From contig NZ_VSST01000032.1 in the NCBI RefSeq assembly GCF_019402665.1, positions 1-64,000 of the forward strand: a stretch of DNA of 64,000 bases, given 5' to 3'. The DNA is from Bradyrhizobium canariense (GTDB lineage: Bacteria > Pseudomonadota > Alphaproteobacteria > Rhizobiales > Xanthobacteraceae). The notes beneath the pieces are model-generated. The model did not search any database and was not told where the DNA came from. It saw only the letters and a program-made list of their open reading frames with translations. Below, in pieces: positions 50,746 to 58,779 of the stretch. The stretch's first letter is position 1, and every line of letters starts with the position of its first letter. A program made the translations under genes and the position numbers.

Positions 50746-51999
50746 CTATGCAGGCCTGAGGAGGATGTGCTTCTTCTTGCCGAACGACAGTTTGACCACG
50801 CCTTCCGGCGTCAGGTTGGCCGCCGACAACGCCATCTTCTCGTCCGTGACAGGCTCGTCATTGACGCGCAGGCCGCCGCCCTTGATCTGGCGCCGTGCTT
50901 CGCCATTGGAGGCAACGAGGCCCGCCTTGACGAAGGCATTGAGCACGCCGAGGCCGGCGTCGAACTCGCCGCGCGGAATTTCCACGGTCGGGAGACTCTC
51001 GGCCAGCGCGCCTTCCTCGAAGGTGCGGCGCGCGGTCTCGGCCGCCTCGTTCGCGGCGTCGCGGCCATGCAGGAGCGCGGTCGCCTCGGTGGCGAGTACC
51101 TTCTTGGCCTCGTTGATCTCGGAGCCTCCGAGCGCCTCGAGCTTCCTGATCTCGCTCATCGGCAGCGTCGTGAACAGCTTGAGGAATTTGCCGACGTCGG
51201 CATCCTCGGTGTTGCGCCAGTACTGCCAGAAATCATACGGCGAGAATTGGTCGGCGTTGAGCCAGACCGCGCCTTGCGCGGTCTTGCCCATCTTGACCCC
51301 CGATGCCGTCGTCAGCAGCGGCGTCGTCAGCGCGAACAGCTGATGGGTGCCCATGCGGCGGCCGAGATCGACGCCCATGATGATGTTGCCCCACTGGTCG
51401 GAGCCGCCCATCTGCAAGTTGCAGCCGGTCCGCCTGGCGAGTTCGACATAGTCGTAGGCCTGGCAGATCATGTAGTTGAACTCGATGAAGCTCATCTCCT
51501 GCTCGCGTTCGAGGCGCAGGCGCACGGAGTCCATGGTCAGCATACGGTTGACCGAGAAGTGCCGGCCGACGTCGCGCAGCATCTCGATGTAGTTGAGCTT
51601 TGTCAGCCACTCGGCATTGTCGAGCATGACGGCGTCGCTCTTGCCGTCGCCATAACGCAGCACTTTTGCGAACACGCCGCGGATCGATTCCTTGTTGGCC
51701 TCGATCTCGGCGACAGAGCGGATTGCACGCGTCTCGTCCTTGCCGGAGGGATCGCCGACCATGGTGGTGCCGCCGCCCATCAGGGTGATCGGCTTGTTGC
51801 CGGACTGCTGCAGCCAGTGCAGCATCATCATGGTCAGGTAGTTGCCGATATGCAGCGAGCGGGCGGTGCAATCGTAGCCCACATAGCCGGTCACCTCGCC
51901 CTTGGCGGCGAGTGCGTCCAGCCCCTCGAAATCGGAGCACTGATGGACGAATCCACGTTCCTGCAGCGTGTTGAGGAAATCCGATTTGAATGCAGTCAT
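50746..51999 (-). CDS. tyrS: Tyrosyl-tRNA synthetase
   Basis: A 417-residue class I aminoacyl-tRNA synthetase that charges tRNA-Tyr. Motifs are the HIGH-like element CTARSLHIGNYLTMMML, the Tyr pocket YDYVELARRTGCNLQMGGSDQWGNI, and the KMSKS-like GVKMGKTAQGAVWLN. A C-terminal S4 RNA-binding domain covers about residues 350-410 (SNGEARRQIKGGGLRVNDEPV). The length is normal. It is divergent from anmK, an arrangement shared by many alphaproteobacteria. Confidence 0.97.
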   Translation of the reverse strand: MTAFKSDFLNTLQERGFVHQCSDFEGLDALAAKGEVTGYVGYDCTARSLHIGNYLTMMMLHWLQQSGNKPITLMGGGTTMVGDPSGKDETRAIRSVAEIEANKESIRGVFAKVLRYGDGKSDAVMLDNAEWLTKLNYIEMLRDVGRHFSVNRMLTMDSVRLRLEREQEMSFIEFNYMICQAYDYVELARRTGCNLQMGGSDQWGNIIMGVDLGRRMGTHQLFALTTPLLTTASGVKMGKTAQGAVWLNADQFSPYDFWQYWRNTEDADVGKFLKLFTTLPMSEIRKLEALGGSEINEAKKVLATEATALLHGRDAANEAAETARRTFEEGALAESLPTVEIPRGEFDAGLGVLNAFVKAGLVASNGEARRQIKGGGLRVNDEPVTDEKMALSAANLTPEGVVKLSFGKKKHILLRPA

Positions 52000-52163
52000 T
52001 TGTCGGCGCGCCTGACAATTCTTGGTTTACTGTTTTGGGAGCAATTTAAGGGTCTTCTATGGGAACTCGATTGCTGCCCGCCACTTTGGCCTGTGGCATT
52101 ATAAGATGTGTCCCTCTGGCACAAGATCGGCATGCCGGAAGGGTCTCTTGAGGACGCTGATCC

Positions 52164-53267
52164 ATGATGTTGACGGCACTCGGTTTGATGAGCGGCACCT
52201 CGCTGGACGGGGTGGATGTTGCGCTGATCGAAACCGACGGAAAGCAGGTGAAGGCATTCGGGCCGTCCGGCTACCGGCCGTATAGCCCGGCGGAGCGCAA
52301 CCTGCTGCGCCAGGCGCTGAGCGAGGCGGTGCACCTGCCGCAGCGCGATGCCCGGCCGGGGATTTTGGCCGAGGCCGAGCGCGCGGTGACCCAGGCGCAT
52401 GCTGAGGCGGTCGCCGCCTTTGTCGCCCAGAATCGGATGAGGCCGGAAGACATCGACATCGTCGGCTTCCACGGCCAGACCGTGCTGCATCGCCCCGAGA
52501 AACGGCTGACGGTGCAGATCGGCGATGCGCCGGCGCTGGCCAAGGCGATCCACATCCCCGTGATGCATGATTTCCGCGCCGCCGACGTCGAAGCTGGCGG
52601 GCAGGGCGCGCCATTCGTGCCGGTCTACCACCGGGCGCTCGTCCAGTCGCTGGAGCGCGAAGGGCCGATCGTTGTCGTCAATATCGGCGGCGTCTCCAAC
52701 ATCACCTATATCGACGGCAACGACACGCTGATCGCCTGCGATACCGGGCCCGGCAACGCGCTGCTCGACGATTTCATGTACCGCACCATGAACCAGGCGT
52801 TCGACGCGGACGGAAAGTTCGCCGCCCTCGGCAAGGCGGACGAAGCCTGGATCGCGCGGGCGCTGGAGTTGCCGTTCTTCGCAAGCCCGCCGCCGAAATC
52901 GCTCGACCGCAACGATTTTGCCGCACTAAAGCTCGGCGAGGTGCAGCCGGCCGACGGCGCCGCGACTCTGACCGCCTTCACCGCGGCGGCCATCGCCCGC
53001 ATCATCCCGCTGCTGCCACGTAGGCCGCGAAGCTGGATCGTCTGCGGCGGTGGCGCCCGCAACCGGACCATGCTCCAGATGCTGCGGGAGCGCGTTGGGT
53101 CCGCCACTGTCGAGGCCGCCGAGGCAGTCGGCTGGGCCTCCGACGCCATCGAGGCGCAGGCCTTCGGCTTCCTTGCCGCGCGCGGCCTGAAGGGCCTGCC
53201 GCTGTCGTATCCCGCGACCACGGGCGTGCCAATGCCAATGACGGGCGGGGTGATCGCGCGGCCTTGA
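52164..53267 (+). CDS. anmK: Anhydro-N-acetylmuramic acid kinase
   Basis: A 367-residue kinase that both opens the anhydro ring and phosphorylates anhydro-MurNAc to MurNAc-6-phosphate in cell-wall recycling. Motifs are LGLMSGTSLDGVDVALIETDG at the phosphate loop, VGFHGQTVLHRPEKRLTVQIGD, ADVEAGGQGAPFVPVYHRAL with the catalytic Asp, and VNIGGVSNITYI. Its length is normal. It is divergent from tyrS with about 160 bases between them. No other recycling genes are in the window. Confidence 0.96.
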   Translation: MMLTALGLMSGTSLDGVDVALIETDGKQVKAFGPSGYRPYSPAERNLLRQALSEAVHLPQRDARPGILAEAERAVTQAHAEAVAAFVAQNRMRPEDIDIVGFHGQTVLHRPEKRLTVQIGDAPALAKAIHIPVMHDFRAADVEAGGQGAPFVPVYHRALVQSLEREGPIVVVNIGGVSNITYIDGNDTLIACDTGPGNALLDDFMYRTMNQAFDADGKFAALGKADEAWIARALELPFFASPPPKSLDRNDFAALKLGEVQPADGAATLTAFTAAAIARIIPLLPRRPRSWIVCGGGARNRTMLQMLRERVGSATVEAAEAVGWASDAIEAQAFGFLAARGLKGLPLSYPATTGVPMPMTGGVIARP

Positions 53268-53292
53268 GGTGATCCCGAGATCGATACCGGTC

Positions 53293-53356
53293 GATGCAAA
53301 TGCATTGAACTTGACGAATGCATGCAAATGCATCTATCTTGGATGCAGTTGCATCC
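53293..53356. promoter_or_regulatory. Three-site operator array upstream of the glutathione transferase gene
   Basis: Three copies of ATGCA-N2-TGCAT lie at 53294-53305, 53322-53333 and 53343-53354, with centres 28 and 21 bases apart. The last ends 22 bases before the start codon of the next gene. Each copy extends to near GATGCA..TGCATC. The array suggests cooperative binding of a dimeric regulator. Confidence 0.6.
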
Positions 53357-53375
53357 AACCGCCGGGATCTTTGCC

Positions 53376-54053
53376 ATGACCGCTTCACTCAGACTGATCA
53401 GCCACAAGCTTTGTCCATACGTGCAGCGCGCGGTGATCGCGCTCAAGGAGAAGGGCGTTCCGTTCGAGCGGGTCGACATCGATCTCGCCAACAAGCCGGG
53501 CTGGTTTCTCAAACTTTCGCCGCTTGGCAAAGTGCCGGTGCTGGTCGTGACGACCGACAAGGGCGAGGTCGCGCTGTTCGAGAGCAACGTGATCTGCGAG
53601 TACATCGAGGAGACGCAAGGCGGTGTGAGGCTGCATCCGGCGGATGCCTTGAAGCGTGCCGAGCACCGGGCGTGGATGGAGTTTGGTTCAGCAGTGCTCG
53701 GCGACCTCTGGGGTCTGGAGACCACGACCGATCCGGCGACGTTCGAGAGCAAGCGCCAGGCGCTCGTCGCAAAATTCGCGCGGGTCGAGGCGGCGCTCGG
53801 CGCCGGTCCTTATTTTGCCGGCGAAGCGTTCAGTTTGGTCGACGCAGTGTTCGCGCCCGTCTTCCGCTATTTCGATCTGTTCGACGAGCTGATGGAGCAC
53901 GGCATTTTCCGCGATGTGCCGAAGGTCCGCGCATGGCGCGCCGAACTGGCGAAGCGTCCGAGCGTCCGCACCGCGGTCAGCGCGGACTATCCGCAATTGC
54001 TGCGCGCCTTCCTGGTGCGGCATGACGCGCATCTGCTCAAGCTCGCGGCTTGA
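53376..54053 (+). CDS. Glutathione S-transferase, omega-like
   Basis: A 225-residue cytosolic transferase. ATG 53376 was chosen since the sequence from there (TASLRLISHKLCPYVQRAVI) is the canonical start of the thioredoxin-fold N-domain; the longer frame crosses the operator array. The motif LCPYVQR carries a Cys at the omega-class active site, followed by SPLGKVPVLVV with the cis-Pro and ESNVICEYIEE for glutathione binding. The all-helical C-domain follows from about residue 90. Omega enzymes act as thiol transferases or dehydroascorbate reductases. It is 10 bases before the SMR gene, so both probably share the upstream operators. Confidence 0.9.
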   Translation: MTASLRLISHKLCPYVQRAVIALKEKGVPFERVDIDLANKPGWFLKLSPLGKVPVLVVTTDKGEVALFESNVICEYIEETQGGVRLHPADALKRAEHRAWMEFGSAVLGDLWGLETTTDPATFESKRQALVAKFARVEAALGAGPYFAGEAFSLVDAVFAPVFRYFDLFDELMEHGIFRDVPKVRAWRAELAKRPSVRTAVSADYPQLLRAFLVRHDAHLLKLAA

Positions 54054-54063
54054 GCCCTCGCCG

Positions 54064-54387
54064 ATGTCGCAATCCATGGCCTGGCTGATGCTGGTGATCG
54101 CCGGCCTCCTCGATGTCGGCTGGGCGATCTCGATGAAATTTGCGGAGGGCTACACGCGTGTGGGCTGGAGTATCGTCTCGCTGGTGCTGCTCGCCGCCTT
54201 TGTGTTCTTGCTCGGACGCGCCTTGAAGGTGCTCGAGGTCGGCGTCGCCTATTCGGTTTGGACGGGCATCGGCGCGGCCGGCACCTTCGTCATGGGTGTG
54301 GTGCTGTTCGGGGAGACCCTGAGCGCGATGAAGATCGCGGGGATCGTGCTGGTGCTGACGGGGATCGCGGCGCTCAAGCTGGCCTAG
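54064..54387 (+). CDS. sugE: SMR-family transporter, SugE/Gdx-like, with Asp in place of the essential Glu
   Basis: A 107-residue protein with four membrane helices; ATG 54076 would give 103 residues. It matches the Gdx/SugE branch: LVIAGLLDVGWAISMKFAEGY and LEVGVAYSVWTGIGAAGTFVMGVVLFGE. Gdx proteins export guanidinium in exchange for protons through an antiparallel dimer. At the universally conserved proton-binding Glu of helix 1 this protein has Asp17 (LLDVGW instead of LLEVVW), which in EmrE alters proton affinity. It may be a functional variant or carry another substrate. It is coupled with the GST gene and overlaps the next gene's end by four bases. Confidence 0.88.
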   Translation: MSQSMAWLMLVIAGLLDVGWAISMKFAEGYTRVGWSIVSLVLLAAFVFLLGRALKVLEVGVAYSVWTGIGAAGTFVMGVVLFGETLSAMKIAGIVLVLTGIAALKLA

Positions 54388-54896
54388 AGCTCTGCGGCCA
54401 TTTTCGCGAGCGTCGCGATCGTGTTCATGTTGCGCGCGGTGCCGGTCTTGGCGGCGGGGATGACCAGCTTCGACGTGCCCATGCCGTCGCCGTAATGCAC
54501 GTAGATCTCGCGGTGGCCGAGGCGGACCTCCTCCTTGTTCTGGCCGCGAATGCCGGCGAGCGCATCCGCCGGCGGCGCCTTGTCGAGGAAGATCGCGACG
54601 GTGCGGTTGGGCGCGGCCTTTGGAAACGGATTATCGGCCAAGACCCGCGCCATCTCGGTGGCGCTGCGCACGAGCACGCCGACCGGCGCGCCGGCATAGG
54701 CGTGCAACCGCTTTTCGAGTGCGGTCTTGATCGCAGATTGCGACTTGCGGCTTGTGAAGACGACGTTGCCGCTTGCAATATAGGTGCGCACAGCGGCGTA
54801 GCCGAGCTCCTCGCAAATGGCCTTGAGTTCGCTCATCGGCAGTTTGCCGGTGCCGCCGACATTCACGGCACGCAGCAATGCGATGAACGCGCCCAC
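54384..54896 (-). CDS. DUF1697 family protein
   Basis: A 170-residue cytoplasmic protein of the DUF1697 family. The N-terminal signature is FIALLRAVNVGGTGKLPMSEL followed by CEELGYAAVRTYIASGNVVFTS, and the middle has RTVAIFLDKAPP and the EEVRLGHREIYVHYGDGMG segment. The family has a known fold but no firm function. The length is normal. It lies convergent with the SMR gene, overlapping by four bases, and is eight bases downstream of the alpha/beta hydrolase gene, with which it may form an operon. Confidence 0.9.
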   Translation of the reverse strand: MGAFIALLRAVNVGGTGKLPMSELKAICEELGYAAVRTYIASGNVVFTSRKSQSAIKTALEKRLHAYAGAPVGVLVRSATEMARVLADNPFPKAAPNRTVAIFLDKAPPADALAGIRGQNKEEVRLGHREIYVHYGDGMGTSKLVIPAAKTGTARNMNTIATLAKMAAEL

Positions 54897-54903
54897 GGAA
54901 AGC

Positions 54904-55551
54904 TCAGCGCACGTTGGCGAGGCGCATGTCGAGATAGGCGGTGATGGTTTCCATCAGCGGCTCGAGCTTGGCGTCGAAGAAGTGGTTGGCGCCGGGGATG
55001 ACCTGCTGGTCGATCACGATGCCCTTTTGCGTCTTCAGCTTCTCGACCAGCGTGTTGACGTCCTTGGGCGGCACCACCGCGTCCTTCTCGCCATGCACGA
55101 TCAGGCCAGAGGACGGGCAGGGCGCGAGGAACGAGAAGTCGTAGAGGTTGGCGGGCGGCGCGATCGAGATGAAGCCCTCGACCTCCGGGCGGCGCATCAG
55201 CAACTGCATGCCGATCCAGGCGCCGAAGGAGAAGCCGGCAACCCAGCAGGCGCGCGCTTCGGGATTGATGGTCTGCGCCCAGTCGAGCGCCGCGGCCGCG
55301 TCCGACAATTCGCCAGTGCCGTGGTCGAACGAGCCCTGGCTGCGGCCGACGCCGCGGAAATTGAACCGCAGCACGGAGAAGCCGCGATGCGCGAACGCAT
55401 AGTAGCACTGGTAGATGATCTGATGATTCATCGTGCCGTGGAACTGCGGATGCGGATGCAGGACCATCGCGATCGGCGCGTTCTTCTGCTTGGCCGGATG
55501 GTAGCGGCCTTCGAGACGGCCGGCGGGGCCGGTGAAAATAACTTCAGGCAT
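54904..55551 (-). CDS. Alpha/beta hydrolase (dienelactone hydrolase-like)
   Basis: A 215-residue hydrolase. ATG 55551 opens MPEVIFTGPAGRLEGRYHP, which matches the family start. It shows AMVLHPHPQFHGTMNHQII with an unusual His-rich oxyanion region, the GFSFGAWIGM elbow in which Ser is the nucleophile, IVHGEKDAVVPP with the acid, and the catalytic His in PGANHFFDAKLE. The overall layout resembles the CocE/YfhR-like small hydrolases. The substrate is unknown. Confidence 0.88.
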   Translation of the reverse strand: MPEVIFTGPAGRLEGRYHPAKQKNAPIAMVLHPHPQFHGTMNHQIIYQCYYAFAHRGFSVLRFNFRGVGRSQGSFDHGTGELSDAAAALDWAQTINPEARACWVAGFSFGAWIGMQLLMRRPEVEGFISIAPPANLYDFSFLAPCPSSGLIVHGEKDAVVPPKDVNTLVEKLKTQKGIVIDQQVIPGANHFFDAKLEPLMETITAYLDMRLANVR

Positions 55552-55735
55552 GATGATCTCTTGATTGATCCCTTGAAGACGCTCTTCAACAATCAACCGA
55601 TTGTGCGGATTTCATCGGCTGCTGGGCCGATCAAGCCGCGAATGGAAGGGTGGAGCGGCGCCCTCGGATGATGCGCGAGCGGCGCGCGGCGAACTGACGC
55701 GCGCGTTCTAACATGAGGCGAGGGTCAAAAAGCAA

Positions 55736-55767
55736 GCATCTTGAACATCGCCCAATGAGCTCAAGAT
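55736..55767. promoter_or_regulatory. Inverted repeat upstream of the suf operon
   Basis: CATCTTGA (55736-55743) and TCAAGATG (55760-55767) form a perfect 8-bp inverted repeat with a 16-base spacer, 129 bases before the first suf gene. It could be a regulator site; no canonical Irr or Fur box was recognised in this gap. Confidence 0.3.
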
Positions 55768-55895
55768 GTTAGCGTCATGGCCGCGTCGTCGCGCGATGGG
55801 GAATCCGGAATCGAGATTGCCAAGTGCTCCAGGGGAGCCCATGTCGGGTACCAGCGATGGCGCAACAACCACAATCGCAGGTAATATAGTACTCT

Positions 55896-57035
55896 ATGCC
55901 GAGCCGCATCTATCTCGACTGGAATGCGACCACGCCGCTTCGTCCCGAGGCCCGAAGCGCAATGCTCGCAGCCTCCGAGCTCATCGGCAATCCCTCCTCG
56001 GTTCATGCCGAGGGGCGCGAGGCGCGACGGCTTGTCGAGGACGCGCGGGCCCTGCTTGCGACCTCCGTCGGCGCGTTGCCGCGGAACGTGGTTTTCACCT
56101 CCGCGGGAACCGAAGCCAACGCACTGGCGCTGTCGCCGGGCCTTCGAGGGCCTTCTGGCGGGCCTGTCGAGCGGCTCCTGGTCTCGGCGGTCGAGCATGC
56201 GTCGGTGCTGGCGGGCGGCCGGTTCCCGGCCGATAGGATCGGTCAGGTCAGGGTTACGCGCTCCGGCGTGATCGACCTCGACCATTTGAAGGCGCTGCTC
56301 GGCGACGGCCCGCCGGCGCTGGTCTCCATCATGGCGGCCAACAACGAGACGGGCGCGCTGCAGCCTATCGCCGAGGCCGCGGCAATCGTTCACGCGGCTG
56401 GCGGCCTCCTGCACGTCGATGCAATCCAGGCGTTTGGAAAAATCCCTTTCGATATCAAAGCTATCGGCGCAGACCTTGCGACCTTTTCTGCACACAAGAT
56501 CGGCGGTCCCAAGGGTGTTGGCGCGCTGGTCGCGGCCGAGGGCGTGGCCGGGCTTGAGCCGTTGCTGCGGGGCGGCGGACAGGAGCTGAACCGGCGCGCC
56601 GGAACCGAGAATGTCGCCGGTATTGCCGGCTTCGGGGCAGCGGTCCGGGTCGGCCTTCAGGCTTTGACAGAGGATGCGGACCGGATGGTAAGTCTTAGAG
56701 ATCGCTTGGAAAATGGCATCCGCTCCATGGCCGGCGCAACGGTCTTCTCAAGCGACGTCAGGCGGTTGCCCAATACCGTTCTTTTCACGGCTCCCGGCTT
56801 GAAAGCTGAGACCGCGGTGATCGGCTTCGACCTCGAAGGCATCGCCGTGTCTTCAGGCTCTGCCTGTTCCTCGGGCAAGGTCCAGCCATCCCACGTGTTG
56901 TCGGCCATGGGGTATGATCCGACCGTCGCCCAGGGAGCGGTGCGTCTAAGTCTGGGCTGGTCCACGGAGCCGGATGACATCAACAGGGCGTTAGAGGCTT
57001 GGCGAAAGCTCGGTAATACCCTACTTAAGGGATAG
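55896..57035 (+). CDS. Cysteine desulfurase, NifS/IscS type, first gene of the suf operon
   Basis: A 379-residue PLP enzyme that removes sulfur from cysteine for Fe-S clusters. It starts RIYLDWNATTPLRPEARSAM; the PLP lysine is in FSAHKIGGPKGVGALV, and the active Cys in SSGSACSSGKVQPSHVL, a long flexible loop of the class I desulfurases. SufS, encoded later in the same operon, is class II, so this operon holds both types. It is transcribed with sufB. The ATG has no strong ribosome site; AGGTAA lies about 14 bases upstream. Confidence 0.92.
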   Translation: MPSRIYLDWNATTPLRPEARSAMLAASELIGNPSSVHAEGREARRLVEDARALLATSVGALPRNVVFTSAGTEANALALSPGLRGPSGGPVERLLVSAVEHASVLAGGRFPADRIGQVRVTRSGVIDLDHLKALLGDGPPALVSIMAANNETGALQPIAEAAAIVHAAGGLLHVDAIQAFGKIPFDIKAIGADLATFSAHKIGGPKGVGALVAAEGVAGLEPLLRGGGQELNRRAGTENVAGIAGFGAAVRVGLQALTEDADRMVSLRDRLENGIRSMAGATVFSSDVRRLPNTVLFTAPGLKAETAVIGFDLEGIAVSSGSACSSGKVQPSHVLSAMGYDPTVAQGAVRLSLGWSTEPDDINRALEAWRKLGNTLLKG

Positions 57036-57038
57036 GCG

Positions 57039-57131
57039 ATGAAACACGGCTTGAACGGTTCTAAGCGCGTGCGTCCCGCCAAGAAACATCGTAATAGTCG
57101 TCCGAGTTTGATGATCCACCGCGGTCCTTGA
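57039..57131 (+). CDS. Possible 30-residue basic peptide between the desulfurase and sufB
   Basis: ATG 57039 begins three bases after the desulfurase stop, with AGGGATAGG upstream, and ends at TGA 57129-57131, 20 bases before sufB. The product would be Lys/Arg-rich (MKHGLNGSKRVRPAKKHRNS onward). It may be a coupling leader or chance. No family is recognised. Confidence 0.3.
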   Translation: MKHGLNGSKRVRPAKKHRNSRPSLMIHRGP

Positions 57132-57151
57132 AACCGCGAGCGGAGGATAGA

Positions 57152-58648
57152 ATGCCAGCCGTGCAAGAGACGGTCGAGCGCGTGAAGCGCATCGACGTCG
57201 ATCAGTATCGTTATGGGTTTGAGACCCTGATCGAGTCCGACAAGGCCCCAAAGGGGCTGTCGGAAGAGACCGTCAAGTTCATCTCCGAGAAGAAGAACGA
57301 ACCCGCCTGGATGCTCCAGTGGCGGCTCGAAGCCTATCGGCGCTGGCTAACCATGACCGAGCCGACCTGGGCGCGCGTCGATTATCCCAAGATCGACTTC
57401 CAGGACCTCTATTATTATTCGGCGCCGAAGCCGAAGAAGACGATCACCTCGCTCGACGAGATCGATCCAGAGATTCTGAAGACCTACGAGAAGCTCGGCA
57501 TTCCCTTGCGGGAAGTCGCCATGCTCGAAGGCGTCGAGCCGAAGCCCGGCGAGGAAGATCCCACGCGTCGCAAGATCGCGGTCGATGCCGTCTTCGATTC
57601 GGTTTCGGTTGCGACCACCTTTAAGGCGGAGCTGAAGAAGGCCGGCGTGATCTTCATGCCGATCTCGGAGGCAATCCGCGAGCATCCCGAGCTGGTGCAG
57701 AAATATCTGGGATCCGTGGTGCCGACCTCGGACAATTTCTACGCGACGCTGAACTCGGCGGTGTTTTCGGACGGCTCGTTCGTCTACGTGCCGCCGGGCG
57801 TGCGCTGCCCGATGGAACTGTCCACCTACTTCCGCATCAACGAGCGCAACACAGGCCAGTTCGAGCGCACGCTGATCATCGCGGACAAGGGCTCCTACGT
57901 TTCCTATCTCGAGGGCTGCACCGCGCCGCAACGCGACGAGAACCAGCTGCACGCGGCCGTGGTCGAGCTCGTCACGCATGACGACGCCGAGATCAAATAT
58001 TCGACGGTGCAGAACTGGTACCCGGGCAATTCGGAAGGCAAGGGCGGCATCTACAATTTCGTCACCAAGCGTGGCGATTGCCGCGGCAACAATTCCAAGA
58101 TCTCCTGGACCCAGGTCGAGACCGGTTCGGCGATCACCTGGAAATATCCGAGCTGCATCCTGCGCGGCGACAATTCCCGTGGTGAATTCTATTCGATCGC
58201 GATCTCGAACGGCTATCAGCAGGTCGACTCGGGCACCAAGATGATCCATCTCGGCAAGAACACGTCGAGCCGCATCATCTCCAAGGGCATCGCGGCCGGC
58301 AAGTCGCAGAACACCTATCGCGGCCTCGTCACCGCGCATCGCAAGGCGACCGGCGCGCGCAACTTCACCGCCTGCGATTCGCTGCTGATCGGCGACAAAT
58401 GCGGCGCGCACACCGTGCCCTACATCGAAGCCAAGAACTCGTCGGCGACTTTCGAGCACGAGGCCACCACGTCGAAGATCTCCGAGGACGTGCTGTTCTA
58501 CTGCATACAGCGCGGCCTCACGCAGGAGGAGGCGGTCGGCCTCGTGGTCAACGGCTTCGTCAAGGACGTGCTGCAGCAACTGCCGATGGAGTTCGCGGTG
58601 GAAGCGCAGAAGCTGATCTCGATCTCGCTTGAAGGATCGGTCGGCTAG
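57152..58648 (+). CDS. sufB: Fe-S cluster assembly protein SufB
   Basis: A 498-residue scaffold protein. ATG 57152 has CGGAGG six bases upstream. It has the N-terminal helical region (VQETVERVKRIDVDQYRYGF), the parallel beta-helix core with YVPPGVRCPMELSTYFRINE and EGCTAPQRDENQLHAAVVEL, and the C-terminal helical part (EEAVGLVVNGFVKDVLQQLP). SufB, with SufC and SufD, forms the SufBC2D complex on which Fe-S clusters are built in the cytosol. It is separated from sufC by a hairpin-forming repeat. Confidence 0.97.
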   Translation: MPAVQETVERVKRIDVDQYRYGFETLIESDKAPKGLSEETVKFISEKKNEPAWMLQWRLEAYRRWLTMTEPTWARVDYPKIDFQDLYYYSAPKPKKTITSLDEIDPEILKTYEKLGIPLREVAMLEGVEPKPGEEDPTRRKIAVDAVFDSVSVATTFKAELKKAGVIFMPISEAIREHPELVQKYLGSVVPTSDNFYATLNSAVFSDGSFVYVPPGVRCPMELSTYFRINERNTGQFERTLIIADKGSYVSYLEGCTAPQRDENQLHAAVVELVTHDDAEIKYSTVQNWYPGNSEGKGGIYNFVTKRGDCRGNNSKISWTQVETGSAITWKYPSCILRGDNSRGEFYSIAISNGYQQVDSGTKMIHLGKNTSSRIISKGIAAGKSQNTYRGLVTAHRKATGARNFTACDSLLIGDKCGAHTVPYIEAKNSSATFEHEATTSKISEDVLFYCIQRGLTQEEAVGLVVNGFVKDVLQQLPMEFAVEAQKLISISLEGSVG

Positions 58649-58654
58649 CGCCGA

Positions 58655-58760
58655 CCTCATCCTGAGGAGGCCGCGTAAGCGGCCGTCTCGAAGGATGGAT
58701 ACGAAAAGATTGTTGGCCTTAATCCTTCGAGACGCGCCTGCGGCGCTCCTCAGGATGAGG
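58655..58760. repeat. Nested-palindrome repeat, type B, between sufB and sufC
   Basis: CCTCATCCTGAGGAG (58655-58669) is exactly complementary to CTCCTCAGGATGAGG (58746-58760), and CGTCTCGAAGGAT (58684-58696) to ATCCTTCGAGACG (58722-58734). The sufB-sufC mRNA therefore contains a long hairpin. It is the same family as 46574-46687. Confidence 0.85.
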
Positions 58761-58779
58761 AGATAGATGGAAACAAGAT

